Positions 1-7,035 are shown, numbered from the stretch's first letter. The stretch is DNA of 14,840 nucleotides from JBHHZM01 sp046758065 (GCA_046758065.1 JBHHZM010000076.1:1-14840); one strand, 5' to 3'. Numbers and translations are program-made. Notes: generated by a model not told the origin, from the letters alone.

Positions 1-248
1 TAATCGATTTGCGGATAGTCGACCTTGGCCCAGCGCGGCTCGGTCATGTTTAGCCAGCGGCGATAGGCGCGCAGACGCCAGTCGAGCAGCCACTCGGGCT
101 CGCCCTTTTTCGCCGAGATAAGTCGGACGATGTCCTCGTCGAGCCCCTTGGGCGCGGTGTCGGCCTCGATCTCGGTGACGAAGCCGTACTTGTACTCGTC
201 CTTGCCAAGCGCGCCGACCGTTGCGCTGGTATCAATCGTTGCCGCCAT
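1..248 (-). CDS. sufB: Fe-S cluster assembly scaffold SufB, N-terminal part (cut by window edge)
   Basis: SufB is the scaffold subunit of the cytoplasmic SufBCD complex that builds Fe-S clusters. Only the first 82 residues lie in the window. They contain the recognisable SufB N-terminal stretch: KYGFVTEIEAD at about 20-30, then GLDEDIVRLISAKKGEPEW, then LRAYRRWLNMTEPRWAKV at about 59-76, leading to a YPQIDY that normally precedes the core beta-helix. The start codon is ATG at 248-246, with a strong GGGAGGTGG ribosome site immediately upstream on the minus strand. The gene follows the Rrf2 regulator by 65 bases on the same strand, the usual regulator-sufB order of alphaproteobacterial SUF operons. 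The rest of the gene, and presumably sufC, sufD and sufS, lie beyond base 1. The family call is confident; nothing can be said about the catalytic core. Confidence 0.93.
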   Translation of the reverse strand, partial: MAATIDTSATVGALGKDEYKYGFVTEIEADTAPKGLDEDIVRLISAKKGEPEWLLDWRLRAYRRWLNMTEPRWAKVDYPQID

Positions 249-313
249 TCACCACCTCCCGGAGCGCGCGGTCCTTATCACCGCCACACCTCTCCAACAA
301 GTCCAAAACACCT

Positions 314-769
314 TCACGGGCCGACGCTCTTCCGTCCGGCCGTTCCGGCGCGCGGCAGAAACGACGGGAACGGCGCGGTCATGTCGGAAAGCGAAATCTC
401 GTCGAGCGCGCGGTGAACGGCATCGTTGATCATATGCCAGTTGCCGCGGGTCGGGCAGAACGCCTCGAACGTGCAGGCGCCGTCGGTTTCCTGGCATTCG
501 GTGAGCGCTATCGGCCCGTCGACGGCGGTGACGATCTCGGCGATCGAGATGTCGGCCGGCGCCCGGGCGAGCGTATAGCCGCCGTTGATGCCGCGCTGCG
601 ATTCGAGCAGGCGCGCGCGCGCCAGGGCCTTCATGATCTTGCTCACCGTGGGCTCGGGAATCCGCGTCGCCGCGGCCGCCGCGGCGGCTGTCCGTTGGCG
701 CTCGGCGTCCGCCGCGACGTGGGTCATCAGAACCACCCCGTAATCGGCCAGTCTGCTGAGCTTGATCAT
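314..769 (-). CDS. Rrf2-family Fe-S regulator of the SUF operon
   Basis: This 151-residue protein is an Rrf2/IscR-type transcription factor of the kind that heads SUF operons and senses Fe-S cluster status. Residues 1-65 form the winged helix: MIKLSRLADYG, a poly-Ala stretch at 28-34, the recognition helix around EPTVSKIMKAL (39-49) and the family signature SQRGINGGYTLAR (57-69). Cluster ligands are Cys92, Cys99 and Cys105, spaced C-x6-C-x5-C; E. coli IscR has C-x5-C-x5-C. A downstream TRGNWHMINDAV supplies the conserved Trp-His region. ATG at 769 is preferred over an upstream in-frame codon at 847 because it gives the canonical N-terminus and has GGGAG eight bases upstream. sufB follows by 65 bases, so the pair is probably one transcript under autoregulation (inferred). 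The Cys spacing and position before sufB fit the SUF-specific subgroup better than IscR itself. Confidence 0.92.
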   Translation of the reverse strand: MIKLSRLADYGVVLMTHVAADAERQRTAAAAAAATRIPEPTVSKIMKALARARLLESQRGINGGYTLARAPADISIAEIVTAVDGPIALTECQETDGACTFEAFCPTRGNWHMINDAVHRALDEISLSDMTAPFPSFLPRAGTAGRKSVGP

Positions 770-794
770 CGCTGTCGCTCCCGCTCGGAGGAAT

Positions 795-817
795 AAAGGA
801 CCGCGTCGGTCCCCTTT
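795..817. promoter_or_regulatory. Inverted repeat in the leader of the Rrf2-suf operon
   Basis: GGACCG (798-803) and CGGTCC (807-812) are perfect arms around CGT. With a two-base bulge the stem extends to AAAG (795-798) and CTTT (814-817). The repeat sits at the expected transcription start of the Rrf2 gene and upstream of its ribosome site. It could be an Rrf2 operator or a leader hairpin; on the minus strand it is followed by TTTATT. The structure is seen directly and the role is inferred. Confidence 0.4.
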
Positions 818-819
818 CT

Positions 820-847
820 GAATTAGACATGTACGCCCCGGTGTCAA
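820..847 (-). promoter_or_regulatory. Sigma70-type promoter of the Rrf2-sufB operon
   Basis: On the minus strand a perfect TTGACA (847-842) is followed after 16 bases by TAATTC (825-820), about 50 bases upstream of the Rrf2 start codon. TTGACA and TGTCTAA also form an imperfect dyad across the spacer, which is a plausible place for Fe-S-responsive repression. The -10 is imperfect. Confidence 0.55.
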
Positions 848-969
848 GCGCTGTTTGGCGGTTTGGTGACGATCCGGCGGCGCGACGTGAACGAAAGGAG
901 AATATTTTCGGCATTGTCGCCGGGAGCGGAGGCGGGAAAGGGCGTGGAGGGAACGGAGTCCCGCTGTCG

Positions 970-999
970 TTCGCGCGTCGGGAACGGTCCGGGTATAAA
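970..999 (+). promoter_or_regulatory. Weak candidate promoter for the SDR gene
   Basis: TATAAA at 994-999 is the only good -10-like hexamer before the SDR gene and lies 37 bases before its ATG. The matching -35 is poor (TTCGCG at 970-975, 18-base spacer). The rest of the 770-1035 divergent region shows nothing else convincing on this strand. Confidence 0.3.
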
Positions 1000-1035
1000 G
1001 TCCATTCGATAAGCAAACCCAGGGAGGCTGTTGCC

Positions 1036-1794
1036 ATGATCGATCTCAAGGGCAAGGTTGCGCTCGTCACCGGAGGCTCGCGCGGCATCGGCGCGGCGAT
1101 CGTCCGGACGCTCGCGGACGCCGGCGGCGACGTCGTGCTGCACTATGGCCGGAGTCGCGAGCGCGCCGAGGCGCTGGCCGGCGAACTGGGGCGCGAGCGC
1201 TGTCGGCCGATCGCCGCCGACCTCGACGACGGCGAAACCGTTCCCGGCCTGTGGCGCGAAGCGGTCGGCTGGAAGGGGCGGATCGACGTGCTGGTCAACA
1301 ACGCCGGCGTCTATCTGGCGGCGGGCGTCGACGACGACTTCGCGACCTGGAGCGAAGTATGGGCGCGCAGCCTCGCCGTCAACCTGGTGGCGAGCGCGCA
1401 TCTCTGCCGCGAGGCGGTGCGTCATTTCCGCGAACGCGGCGGCGGAACGATCATCAATATCGCGAGCCGCGCCGCCTTCCGCGGTGACGCCCCTGACTAT
1501 ACCCATTACGCGGCGTCGAAGGCCGGCATGGTCGCGCTGACCCGTACCATTGCCCGCGGTTTCGGCGGCGACGGCGTGCTCGCCTATGCGATCGCGCCGG
1601 GCTTCGTGCGCACCGAGATGGCCGAGGCGTTCTTCGCCGAGCACGGCGAGGAAGGGGTGGTGAGCGAAATTCCGCTCGGCGCGGTGGCACCGCCCCAAGA
1701 CATCGCCAACGTCGTCGCTTTCCTCGCCGCGGGTCTCGCGCCGCACGCGACCGGCACCACCATCGACGTCAACGGGGCGTCCTACGTTCGCTGA
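1036..1794 (+). CDS. SDR family NAD(P)-dependent oxidoreductase
   Basis: A 252-residue classical short-chain dehydrogenase/reductase, the usual length for this family, which reduces or oxidises carbonyl/hydroxyl groups with NAD(P). It shows the cofactor loop TGGSRGIG (12-19), NNAG (88-91), the structural Asn in VNLVAS (N116), catalytic Ser144 in IASRAAF, Tyr158 and Lys162 (YAASK), and PGFVRTEM after the active site. Basic Arg16 and Arg39/Arg41 near the ribose region lean towards NADP, but this is a guess. The ATG at 1036 is chosen over a longer in-frame reading from 829 because AGGGAGG lies eight bases upstream and the protein starts exactly where SDRs do. It is transcribed away from the SUF operon and its last 26 bases overlap the end of the convergent glycosyltransferase gene. 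The substrate cannot be told; FabG-like 3-oxoacyl reductase and sugar or alcohol dehydrogenase are both possible. Confidence 0.9.
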   Translation: MIDLKGKVALVTGGSRGIGAAIVRTLADAGGDVVLHYGRSRERAEALAGELGRERCRPIAADLDDGETVPGLWREAVGWKGRIDVLVNNAGVYLAAGVDDDFATWSEVWARSLAVNLVASAHLCREAVRHFRERGGGTIINIASRAAFRGDAPDYTHYAASKAGMVALTRTIARGFGGDGVLAYAIAPGFVRTEMAEAFFAEHGEEGVVSEIPLGAVAPPQDIANVVAFLAAGLAPHATGTTIDVNGASYVR

Positions 1795-2986
1795 GAGGGC
1801 GGGGCAGGGGAGTAGCGTCGAGCAGCGCCGCGACGGGGCGCGGATCGTCGGCGGCGAGCCCGGCGTACAGCCGCTCGTAGCGCGTGACGCAGGCGTCGAA
1901 ACCGAACGCCGCCACCGTCCGCGTTCTCGCCGCCGCGCCCAGGGCGGTGCGTCCTGGCGCATCGCCGGCGAGCGCGACGATCGCCTCGCCGAGCGCGCGC
2001 GGATCGTGCGGCGGAACGAGAAGCCCGCAATCGCCGTCGACGATCGCCTCGCGGTTGCCGCCGACGTCGGTCGCCACCATCGCCAGTCCCGCCGCCATGC
2101 CTTCGAGAACCGCGTTGGAGAAGCCTTCCTCGTGCGAGGCGAGAACGCCGATGTCGGCGGCGGCGAGAACACCCGGCACGTCGTCGCACATTCCCGTCCA
2201 GCGGACGTTCGCGGCGATCCCCAGCGCCTCGGCCCGGGCCTTGAGTTCGGCCCCGAGTCCGTCGTCGCGGCCGACGCAAACCAACATCCACCCGGCGGGC
2301 AAACGGTCATCGACGGCGCCGAGTGCGTCGAGCAGGTCGGCGTGGCCCTTGTAGGCGATCAGGTTGGCGACGGTGACGAGCACCAGGGCGTCGCCATCGA
2401 CGCCGAGCCGCTCGCGGGCGATCTCGCGCCGGGTCGAAAAGGCCGCCGCCTCGACGCCGTTGCGGATCAGCCCCAGCCGGTCCTTCGGTACGCCCTCGGC
2501 CCGAAGCTCTTCGACCACCGCCGCCGCGTTGCCGAGCACCGCCTGCATGCGCCGGTGGAGCCAGCGTTCGAGCCGTGCGGCGAGCGGCCTGCGACGCTGA
2601 TAGCGGTTGAGACTGCGCCGGCTCATGACCCGCCGCGGGCAGCGCGCCAGCAGCGCGCAGACGCCGCCGATCAGATAGGCCTCGGGCAGAAAGAGGTGGA
2701 CGATGTCGGGCCGCGTGCGCCGCATCAGAAGAAAGAGCGCGGCGGCGGAAAGCGGCAGAACGAGCCCGCGCCAGCCTATCTTCGCGAGGACGCCGGCGAA
2801 CCGGGGCGGGCCGAGGACCGGGATGCCCGACGCTTCGAGCCGGCCGGCGAGCGCGCCCTTGTGGCTCAGCGTGTAGACGGTGACCCGGAAGTCCTCGCGC
2901 CGAAGCCGGGGCAGTATCTGAACGAGTTGGCGTTCGGCGCCGCCGACGTCGAGATCGCCGACGACGACGAGCAGGCCGGTCGTCAT
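1769..2986 (-). CDS. GT4-family glycosyltransferase (second of pair)
   Basis: A 405-residue GT-B fold retaining glycosyltransferase of family GT4, transferring sugar from a nucleotide sugar in the cytoplasm. The N-terminal domain opens with the acceptor-side loop GDLDVGGAERQ (10-20). The Rossmann-like donor domain has NLIAYKGH (208-215, Lys213 as the likely phosphate-binding residue), GRDDGLG (239-245), and the GT4 E-x7-E motif at Glu287-Glu295 within HEEGFSNAVLEGMAAG, followed by ATDVGGNREAI. A hydrophobic stretch at about 75-88 may associate with the membrane. The ATG at 2986 overlaps the stop of the upstream GT4 gene as ATGA, so the two are translationally coupled. The 3' end overlaps the convergent SDR gene by 26 bases. 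It is about one third identical in layout to its neighbour (shared GG-ERQ, E-GFSN-V-E), suggesting an old tandem duplication. Sugar specificity is not predictable; the context says surface polysaccharide. Confidence 0.92.
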   Translation of the reverse strand: MTTGLLVVVGDLDVGGAERQLVQILPRLRREDFRVTVYTLSHKGALAGRLEASGIPVLGPPRFAGVLAKIGWRGLVLPLSAAALFLLMRRTRPDIVHLFLPEAYLIGGVCALLARCPRRVMSRRSLNRYQRRRPLAARLERWLHRRMQAVLGNAAAVVEELRAEGVPKDRLGLIRNGVEAAAFSTRREIARERLGVDGDALVLVTVANLIAYKGHADLLDALGAVDDRLPAGWMLVCVGRDDGLGAELKARAEALGIAANVRWTGMCDDVPGVLAAADIGVLASHEEGFSNAVLEGMAAGLAMVATDVGGNREAIVDGDCGLLVPPHDPRALGEAIVALAGDAPGRTALGAAARTRTVAAFGFDACVTRYERLYAGLAADDPRPVAALLDATPLPRPLSERRTPR

Positions 2987-4113
2987 GGTAGGGCCTCGAT
3001 GGCTTCGAGGGTCCGGGTCGCGAGCGCCTCGCAGCCGAATTCGCCGGCGATGCGCGTGCGCGCCGCCTCGCCCAGCGCCCGGCGCTCCGCGGGTTCGAGC
3101 GCCAGCGCCGAGCGGAGCGCGCCGGCGAGCGTCGCGGCGTCTTGCGGTGCGGTGACGAAACCGGCGTTGCCGACGATGCGCGACGTGTCGCCGACGTCGG
3201 TCGCCACGCAAACCCGCGCGCAGGCCATCGCTTCGGCGACGACGTTGGAAAATCCTTCGCCGAAGATCGAGGTCGAGCAGGCGATGTCGAAGGCGCTGTA
3301 GACCCCGGCCATGTCGGTCCGCGTCGGGACCCATAGCAGCCTTTCGCCCAGCCCTGACCGCTCGGCCAGCGCCTGCAGTTCGGTTGCGGCGGACGCCGCC
3401 CCGCCGCCGACGCAGACGAAGCGCGCGGCGGCGAATTCGGACGCGAGCCGGGCGGCCGCCTCGACGAATACGCGGTGTCCCTTCATCGGGTCGATCCGCC
3501 CGGCGAGGCCGATCAGGATGTCGGTCTCGCCGATGCCCCACTCGGCGCGGACGCGCCGCCGCGCGGCGGGATCGGGCCGGAAGCGTTCGGTGTCGATGCC
3601 GTTGGGCACGACCACCGTCCTGTCGGCCGGAAAACCGTTCGCCACCGCGTGGTCGCGCCCGGCGTGGGCGTTCGCGATGATCAGATCGGCGTAGCGCGCT
3701 GCTCGCCGCTCGGCGCGGTACGACCAGCGCGTTGCGGCATCATAACGGCCGAGATCCATGTCGGAAGCGCGCACGCCCCAGACGATGCGGAGGCCGGGAA
3801 ATATCGGTTTCAGAAGGATGGCGGCGAGGTTGGCGGTCGGCAGATAGGCGTGGAGGACGGCGGGCCGCGTCGCGCGGACGAGGCGGACGAGGCGCAGGAG
3901 AAAGCCCGCAACGTCCCGGCGCCCCTTTTTGTCGAGATGGTGCAGCGGGACGCCGGCGTCGCGAAGCTCGTCCTCGAGGAGCCCGCCCGGGTAGAAAACC
4001 GCCACCTCGACCGCCCGGTCGCGCCGCCGAAGCGCGCGCGCCAGCGTCACGATCTGTCGTTCGCTGCCGCCCGGATCGAGCGAACGGGTGAGCAACAGCA
4101 GGCGCCGGTTCAC
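2983..4113 (-). CDS. GT4-family glycosyltransferase (first of pair)
   Basis: A 376-residue GT4 glycosyltransferase. Visible landmarks are the N-terminal loop RSLDPGGSERQIVTLA (10-25), LHAYLPTANL (87-96), VVVPNGIDTERF (167-178), the donor-phosphate site GLAGRIDPMKGH (202-213, Arg206 and Lys211), and the E-x7-E motif Glu286-Glu294 in GEGFSNVVAEAMA, followed by ATDVGDTSRIVG. The start codon is GTG at 4113, with GAGGG about eight bases upstream; no in-frame ATG lies before it and the N-terminus is where the family starts. It is the first gene of a two-gene minus-strand operon, divergent from the EPS-type regulator, with the second GT4 coupled by an ATGA overlap. It probably adds a hexose or related sugar to a lipid-linked surface glycan (inferred from context). 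No clear minus-strand promoter was found in the 340 bases upstream. Confidence 0.92.
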   Translation of the reverse strand: MNRRLLLLTRSLDPGGSERQIVTLARALRRRDRAVEVAVFYPGGLLEDELRDAGVPLHHLDKKGRRDVAGFLLRLVRLVRATRPAVLHAYLPTANLAAILLKPIFPGLRIVWGVRASDMDLGRYDAATRWSYRAERRAARYADLIIANAHAGRDHAVANGFPADRTVVVPNGIDTERFRPDPAARRRVRAEWGIGETDILIGLAGRIDPMKGHRVFVEAAARLASEFAAARFVCVGGGAASAATELQALAERSGLGERLLWVPTRTDMAGVYSAFDIACSTSIFGEGFSNVVAEAMACARVCVATDVGDTSRIVGNAGFVTAPQDAATLAGALRSALALEPAERRALGEAARTRIAGEFGCEALATRTLEAIEALP

Positions 4114-4368
4114 GGCGTCGGCCCTCGGCGGATCGTCCGGCGGTTCGTTGGCTGCGGAGACGCCGGTCCCGGGCGCCGCGGTATCCCCCGTCGAAGTCGG
4201 CGGGTCCCGTCGTCTCGCGCCGTTGTCACGGTGTGGCGTTCCATGCGCTGCGGTCCTCGCGCCGGTCAGTGAAGCGCACGAATATCAACCGAGCGCCGCG
4301 GCGATGTCCATAGCCGTGCCGGGTCTCTGCGATCGGCGGCGCGCGCCTTTGAATAACGCGGAAACCCG

Positions 4369-4396
4369 TTGACAGCCATCGCAGGCCGCGTATAGC
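4369..4396 (+). promoter_or_regulatory. Sigma70-type promoter of the sulfated-glycan operon
   Basis: Perfect TTGACA (4369-4374), a 16-base spacer and TATAGC (4391-4396) form the best promoter in the window. Transcription should start near 4403-4405, just before the dyad array at 4410-4441 and about 50 bases before the GTG of the winged-helix gene. Confidence 0.7.
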
Positions 4397-4409
4397 TTCG
4401 ACCCGCCAT

Positions 4410-4441
4410 GTTCATGGCGTGAACGCGTTCACGGGTTGAAC
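4410..4441. promoter_or_regulatory. Four-half-site symmetric operator candidate
   Basis: Four copies of one pentamer in alternating orientation: GTTCA (4410-4414), TGAAC (4420-4424), GTTCA (4427-4431), TGAAC (4437-4441). Spacers are 5, 2 and 5 bases. The whole 32-base block is symmetric about 4425/4426. Its centre is a perfect 16-base palindrome, CGTGAACGCGTTCACG (4418-4433). A second palindrome, CGCCATG-TT-CATGGCG (4404-4419), abuts it on the left. The block begins a few bases after the predicted transcription start and ends directly at the ribosome site GGGAG (4442-4446). A bound dimer or tetramer would block transcription; as RNA it could fold over the ribosome site. Autorepression by the adjacent winged-helix protein is the simplest reading (inferred). 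Confidence 0.6.
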
Positions 4442-4453
4442 GGGAGTGAGGCG

Positions 4454-5128
4454 GTGGGCGACGCCGGCGGCAGCGAGGCAGGTGACGGGACCAGCGGCGG
4501 CGCGGGCGAGGGCAGCGGCGAGATCACGCTCGGCGTGCTCGCCGCGGTCGAAGGCAACAACCGTCTGTCGCAGCGGGCGCTGGCGCGCGAGCTCGGCATC
4601 GCGCTCGGCCTCGCCAACGCGTACCTCAAACGCTGCGTCAGGAAAGGCTTCGTCAAGGTCAAGCAGATCCCGCCCAACCGCTACGCCTATTATCTGACGC
4701 CCAAGGGATTCGCGGAGAAGAGCCGGCTCACGGTCGAGTATCTCTCGGTCTCGTTCCACTTTTTCCGCAAGGCGCGCGCCCAATGCGCGGAGGCGTTCGC
4801 CGTCTGCCGCGAACGCGGTTGGCGGCGGGTGGCGCTGGCGGGCAGGGGCGAACTCGCCGACATCGCCGTGCTCTGCACGCGCGAGGCGGCGGTCGAGATC
4901 GTCGGCGTGATCGACGCGCGAGGCGGACGCGTCGCGGGCTTGCGCTGCGTCCCCGACGTCGCAGCGATGGGCGCGGTCGATGCGGTGCTGGTGACCGACG
5001 TAAGCGCGCCGCAGGCGGCCTACGAGGCACTTGCCGCGGCGCTGCCCGCGGAGCGCATCCTGACGCCGCGTCTGCTCAACGTTTCGCGTTCCGCGCCCGC
5101 GGCGCGGACCGCGCGGAAGCGAAACTGA
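4454..5128 (+). CDS. Winged-helix regulator, EPS-associated MarR-like, with C-terminal Rossmann-like domain
   Basis: A 224-residue protein. After a Gly-rich, probably disordered start (1-22) comes a winged helix: LSQRALARELGIALGLANAYLKRCVRKG (38-65) as the helix-turn-helix and VKVKQIPPNRYAYYLTPKGFAEK (67-89) as the wing. This pattern is known from EPS-associated MarR-family regulators. Residues 122-210 add a second domain, RRVALAGRGELADIAVL followed by EIVGVIDARGGRVAGLRCV and DAVLVTD, which looks like the nucleotide-binding half-Rossmann fold found in PglD- and CoA-binding-type proteins (GRGELA in place of GxGxxG). It may sense a nucleotide sugar; that is inference. GTG at 4454 is chosen because GGGAG lies seven bases upstream; a TTG at 4436 lies inside the dyad array and has no ribosome site. 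It is the first gene of the glycan operon. Its TGA shares one base with the GT2 start (TGATG). Confidence 0.85.
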   Translation: MGDAGGSEAGDGTSGGAGEGSGEITLGVLAAVEGNNRLSQRALARELGIALGLANAYLKRCVRKGFVKVKQIPPNRYAYYLTPKGFAEKSRLTVEYLSVSFHFFRKARAQCAEAFAVCRERGWRRVALAGRGELADIAVLCTREAAVEIVGVIDARGGRVAGLRCVPDVAAMGAVDAVLVTDVSAPQAAYEALAAALPAERILTPRLLNVSRSAPAARTARKRN

Positions 5129-6105
5129 TGGAACCGCAAAAAGAGCAAGTTCCCGAAGCGCGCCGTCCGCTCGTCAGCATCGGCCTTCTGACCCGCAATA
5201 ACGCCGCGTTCATGCGGGGTGCCCTCGACGCCCTCGTCGCGCAGGATTATCCCCGTCTCGAGATCATCGTTCTCGACAACGCATCGTCGGACGATTCGCA
5301 CGCGATCGCCCGGGATTACGCCGCCCGCCACCCATTCCTGCGCGCCCTGCGCAACGAGACCGACCTGGGGGTCAGCGGTAGCTTCGCCCGGCTCGAGGCG
5401 CTGACTGCGGGCGAATACTTCCTCTGGGCCTGTCCCGACGACCGCTGGACCCCGGACTTCGTCTCGAACCTGGTCGCCGCGCTCGAATCCACGCCCGGAG
5501 CGGTCGCCGCGATGTGTCCGACGCGCAAGACCTTCGCCGACGGCCGCAGCGAGGTCATGAGGCTCGAAGGCGCCGACGTTCCGGGGCGGCAGCCGCTCCT
5601 GCGACTCGTCCGCGCCATGGCGAAGGAGCGCAACGGACAAGGCGAACGGGTGCGCTACAACGCCTATATCCACGGCGTGATGCGGCGCGAGTGCGTCTGG
5701 GAAGTCATACCCGACGATCTCGCCTATCTCGCCAACGAGATCGTCATCGTGATCTTTCTCGCCCTGATCGGGCAGCTCGTCTTCGTCGACCGCGTGATGT
5801 TCGAGAAGCATATCGACTCGGCCTCGTTCACCGAGCGCTATCCCGACGATCCCCTGGGGGCGGTGCGCAATCGTCTCGGAACCAGCCTCAAGGGCCTGGC
5901 GGTCTTCGTTCTCCGCGTCCTGCGGTCGCGCGACGTGCGGCTTGCCGACAAGCCCAAGGTGTTCGCCGTCCTGTTTCCGCTTGCCGTGCGGCACGCCAAA
6001 TCGGCGCTCTATCCGATGCTGGTGCGAAGACTGTCGCCCGACGCGCTGCGCACTCTCAAGCTGATCTACGGCGGCCGTATCGAGGAGGGAGAGCGGGGAG
6101 AATGA
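5128..6105 (+). CDS. GT2-family glycosyltransferase
   Basis: A 325-residue GT-A fold inverting glycosyltransferase of family 2. The fold is clear: PLVSIGLLTRNN (14-25), LVAQDYPRLEIIVLDNASSDDS (36-57), then the metal/nucleotide motif CPDDRW (102-107, Asp104 and Asp105) after AGEYFLWA. The acceptor side is less typical: HGVMRREC (182-189), and a hydrophobic segment EIVIVIFLALIGQLVFV (204-220) that could touch or cross the membrane, with the usual GT2 ED in ANEI. It is translationally coupled to the winged-helix gene upstream (TGATG). Its TGA overlaps an ATG of a 16-codon reading frame leading to the first sulfotransferase. It probably builds the glycan that the following enzymes sulfate. Family call is confident; donor and acceptor are unknown. 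Confidence 0.9.
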   Translation: MEPQKEQVPEARRPLVSIGLLTRNNAAFMRGALDALVAQDYPRLEIIVLDNASSDDSHAIARDYAARHPFLRALRNETDLGVSGSFARLEALTAGEYFLWACPDDRWTPDFVSNLVAALESTPGAVAAMCPTRKTFADGRSEVMRLEGADVPGRQPLLRLVRAMAKERNGQGERVRYNAYIHGVMRRECVWEVIPDDLAYLANEIVIVIFLALIGQLVFVDRVMFEKHIDSASFTERYPDDPLGAVRNRLGTSLKGLAVFVLRVLRSRDVRLADKPKVFAVLFPLAVRHAKSALYPMLVRRLSPDALRTLKLIYGGRIEEGERGE

Positions 6106-6152
6106 TCGTCGACGCCGTCGCCACGGGTTCGCTGGAGCGGACCAAACAATGA
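6102..6152 (+). other. 16-codon bridging mini-ORF between GT2 and sulfotransferase
   Basis: ATG at 6102 overlaps the GT2 stop (ATGA), and the mini-ORF's own TGA overlaps the sulfotransferase start (ATGA at 6149-6152). An AGGAGG lies at 6083-6088, 13 bases before its ATG. It encodes MIVDAVATGSLERTKQ. It may serve only to carry ribosomes to the next start; it may equally be chance. Confidence 0.25.
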
Positions 6153-6997
6153 CGCTGCCCAACCTGTTCGTCGCGGGGGCGCAGAAGTCGGGAACCACCG
6201 CGCTCCATGGTTTTCTCGCAAGCCACCCGGAGATTCATTTCCCGAACGGGACGCAGGAGATCCATTTCTTCGATGTGGACGACAACTTCGCCCGGGGGAT
6301 CGGCTGGTACGAGCGCTTCTTCGACGGCTGGCAGGGCGAACGCTATGTCGCGCAGACCTCTCCCCTCTATATGTACGTCCCGGCCGCGCCGGGCCGGATC
6401 GCCGCGCTCGCGCCCGACGCCCGGTTCGTCTTCATCCTGCGCAACCCGATCGACCGGGCGTATTCCCACTACTGGCACGAGGTTCGCTACGGCTGGGAGA
6501 CGCTTCCGTTCGCCGAGGCGCTGGCCTGCGAGGAAGGGAGGCTCGCCCGAGGCTTCGACGCGCGCCGGCATTTCTCCTATGTCGATCGCGGGCGCTACGC
6601 GCATCAAATCACCCGTTACCTCGATCATTTTCCCCGCGAGCGGATCCACATCGAAATCAGCGAAGGTTTCGCCCGCGACCCGGTTTCCGCCGGCCGGCGC
6701 TGCGCCCGGTTTCTCGGCCTCGATGCGGCGGGGTTCGACGGCGCGGAGGCCGCCGGGCTGCGCCGCAACCAGGCAATGCTGCCGCGCTGGCTGCGTCTGC
6801 AACGCTGGGGGCGGCGTCTGCACGACAGGGCACCGCGATTATACGCGGCGCTCGAACTCGTCAACGTCAGACGCGCGGCATATCCCCCGCTCGAACCTTC
6901 GATCCGGGTGCAACTGGCGGAACGCCTGCGCGACGACGTCGCGGCGCTGACCGCGCTCTGCGGTCTCGACCCGAGTTGCTGGAGCGACTTCGCATGA
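6149..6997 (+). CDS. PAPS-dependent sulfotransferase (first)
   Basis: A 282-residue cytoplasmic sulfotransferase of the family that includes heparan-sulfate-type and bacterial carbohydrate sulfotransferases; it moves sulfate from PAPS to a sugar hydroxyl or amine. The 5'-phosphosulfate loop is FVAGAQKSGTTALH (7-20, with Lys13, Gly15, Thr16 and Thr17). The acid-rich KE-like stretch TQEIHFFD follows at 35-42. The 3'-phosphate site is FILRNPIDRAYSHY (95-108, with Arg98 and Ser106). The downstream pattern SYVDRGRYAHQITRYLDHFPRERIHI (143-168) is typical of this family. ATG at 6149 has GGAG eleven bases upstream. It is separated from GT2 by 43 bases bridged by a mini-ORF. It is similar in plan to the next gene but clearly diverged, so the two probably modify different positions (inferred). 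Confidence 0.92.
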   Translation: MTLPNLFVAGAQKSGTTALHGFLASHPEIHFPNGTQEIHFFDVDDNFARGIGWYERFFDGWQGERYVAQTSPLYMYVPAAPGRIAALAPDARFVFILRNPIDRAYSHYWHEVRYGWETLPFAEALACEEGRLARGFDARRHFSYVDRGRYAHQITRYLDHFPRERIHIEISEGFARDPVSAGRRCARFLGLDAAGFDGAEAAGLRRNQAMLPRWLRLQRWGRRLHDRAPRLYAALELVNVRRAAYPPLEPSIRVQLAERLRDDVAALTALCGLDPSCWSDFA

Positions 6998-7035
6998 CCC
7001 GTCGGACGACGGCCTGCCGGCGTCGCGTGACATGA
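6994..7035 (+). other. 13-codon bridging mini-ORF between the two sulfotransferases
   Basis: ATG at 6994 overlaps the stop of the first sulfotransferase (ATGA), and its TGA at 7033-7035 overlaps the ATG of the second (ATGA). GGAG at 6981-6984 is well placed, nine bases before it, whereas the second sulfotransferase has no ribosome site of its own. It encodes the basic peptide MTRRTTACRRRVT. Translation as a coupling leader is plausible but unproven. Confidence 0.3.

Larger units (their letters stand above)
4114..4453. other. Divergent intergenic region between GT4 pair and glycan operon
   Basis: These 340 bases carry no convincing gene. The right part holds a good plus-strand promoter and a dyad array, listed separately. 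The left part (4114-4360) has no recognised signal. It contains a 44-codon minus-strand ORF (4244-4110) whose TGA overlaps the GTG of the GT4 gene, but it is Arg/Pro-rich and looks like a chance reading frame. A minus-strand promoter for the GT4 pair must lie here but could not be picked out. Confidence 0.5.

Noticed and set aside
829..1035. N-terminal extension of the SDR protein
   Set aside because: The extra 69 residues have no SDR homology pattern and cover the divergent promoter region.
249..1088. 279-residue minus-strand frame overlapping the Rrf2 gene
   Set aside because: Out of frame with the clearly recognisable Rrf2 protein, and Arg-rich without motifs.
4110..4244. 44-codon minus-strand ORF ending in a GTGA overlap with the GT4 start
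   Set aside because: Arg/Pro-rich, no ribosome site, no recognisable motif. The overlap alone is weak evidence in such DNA.
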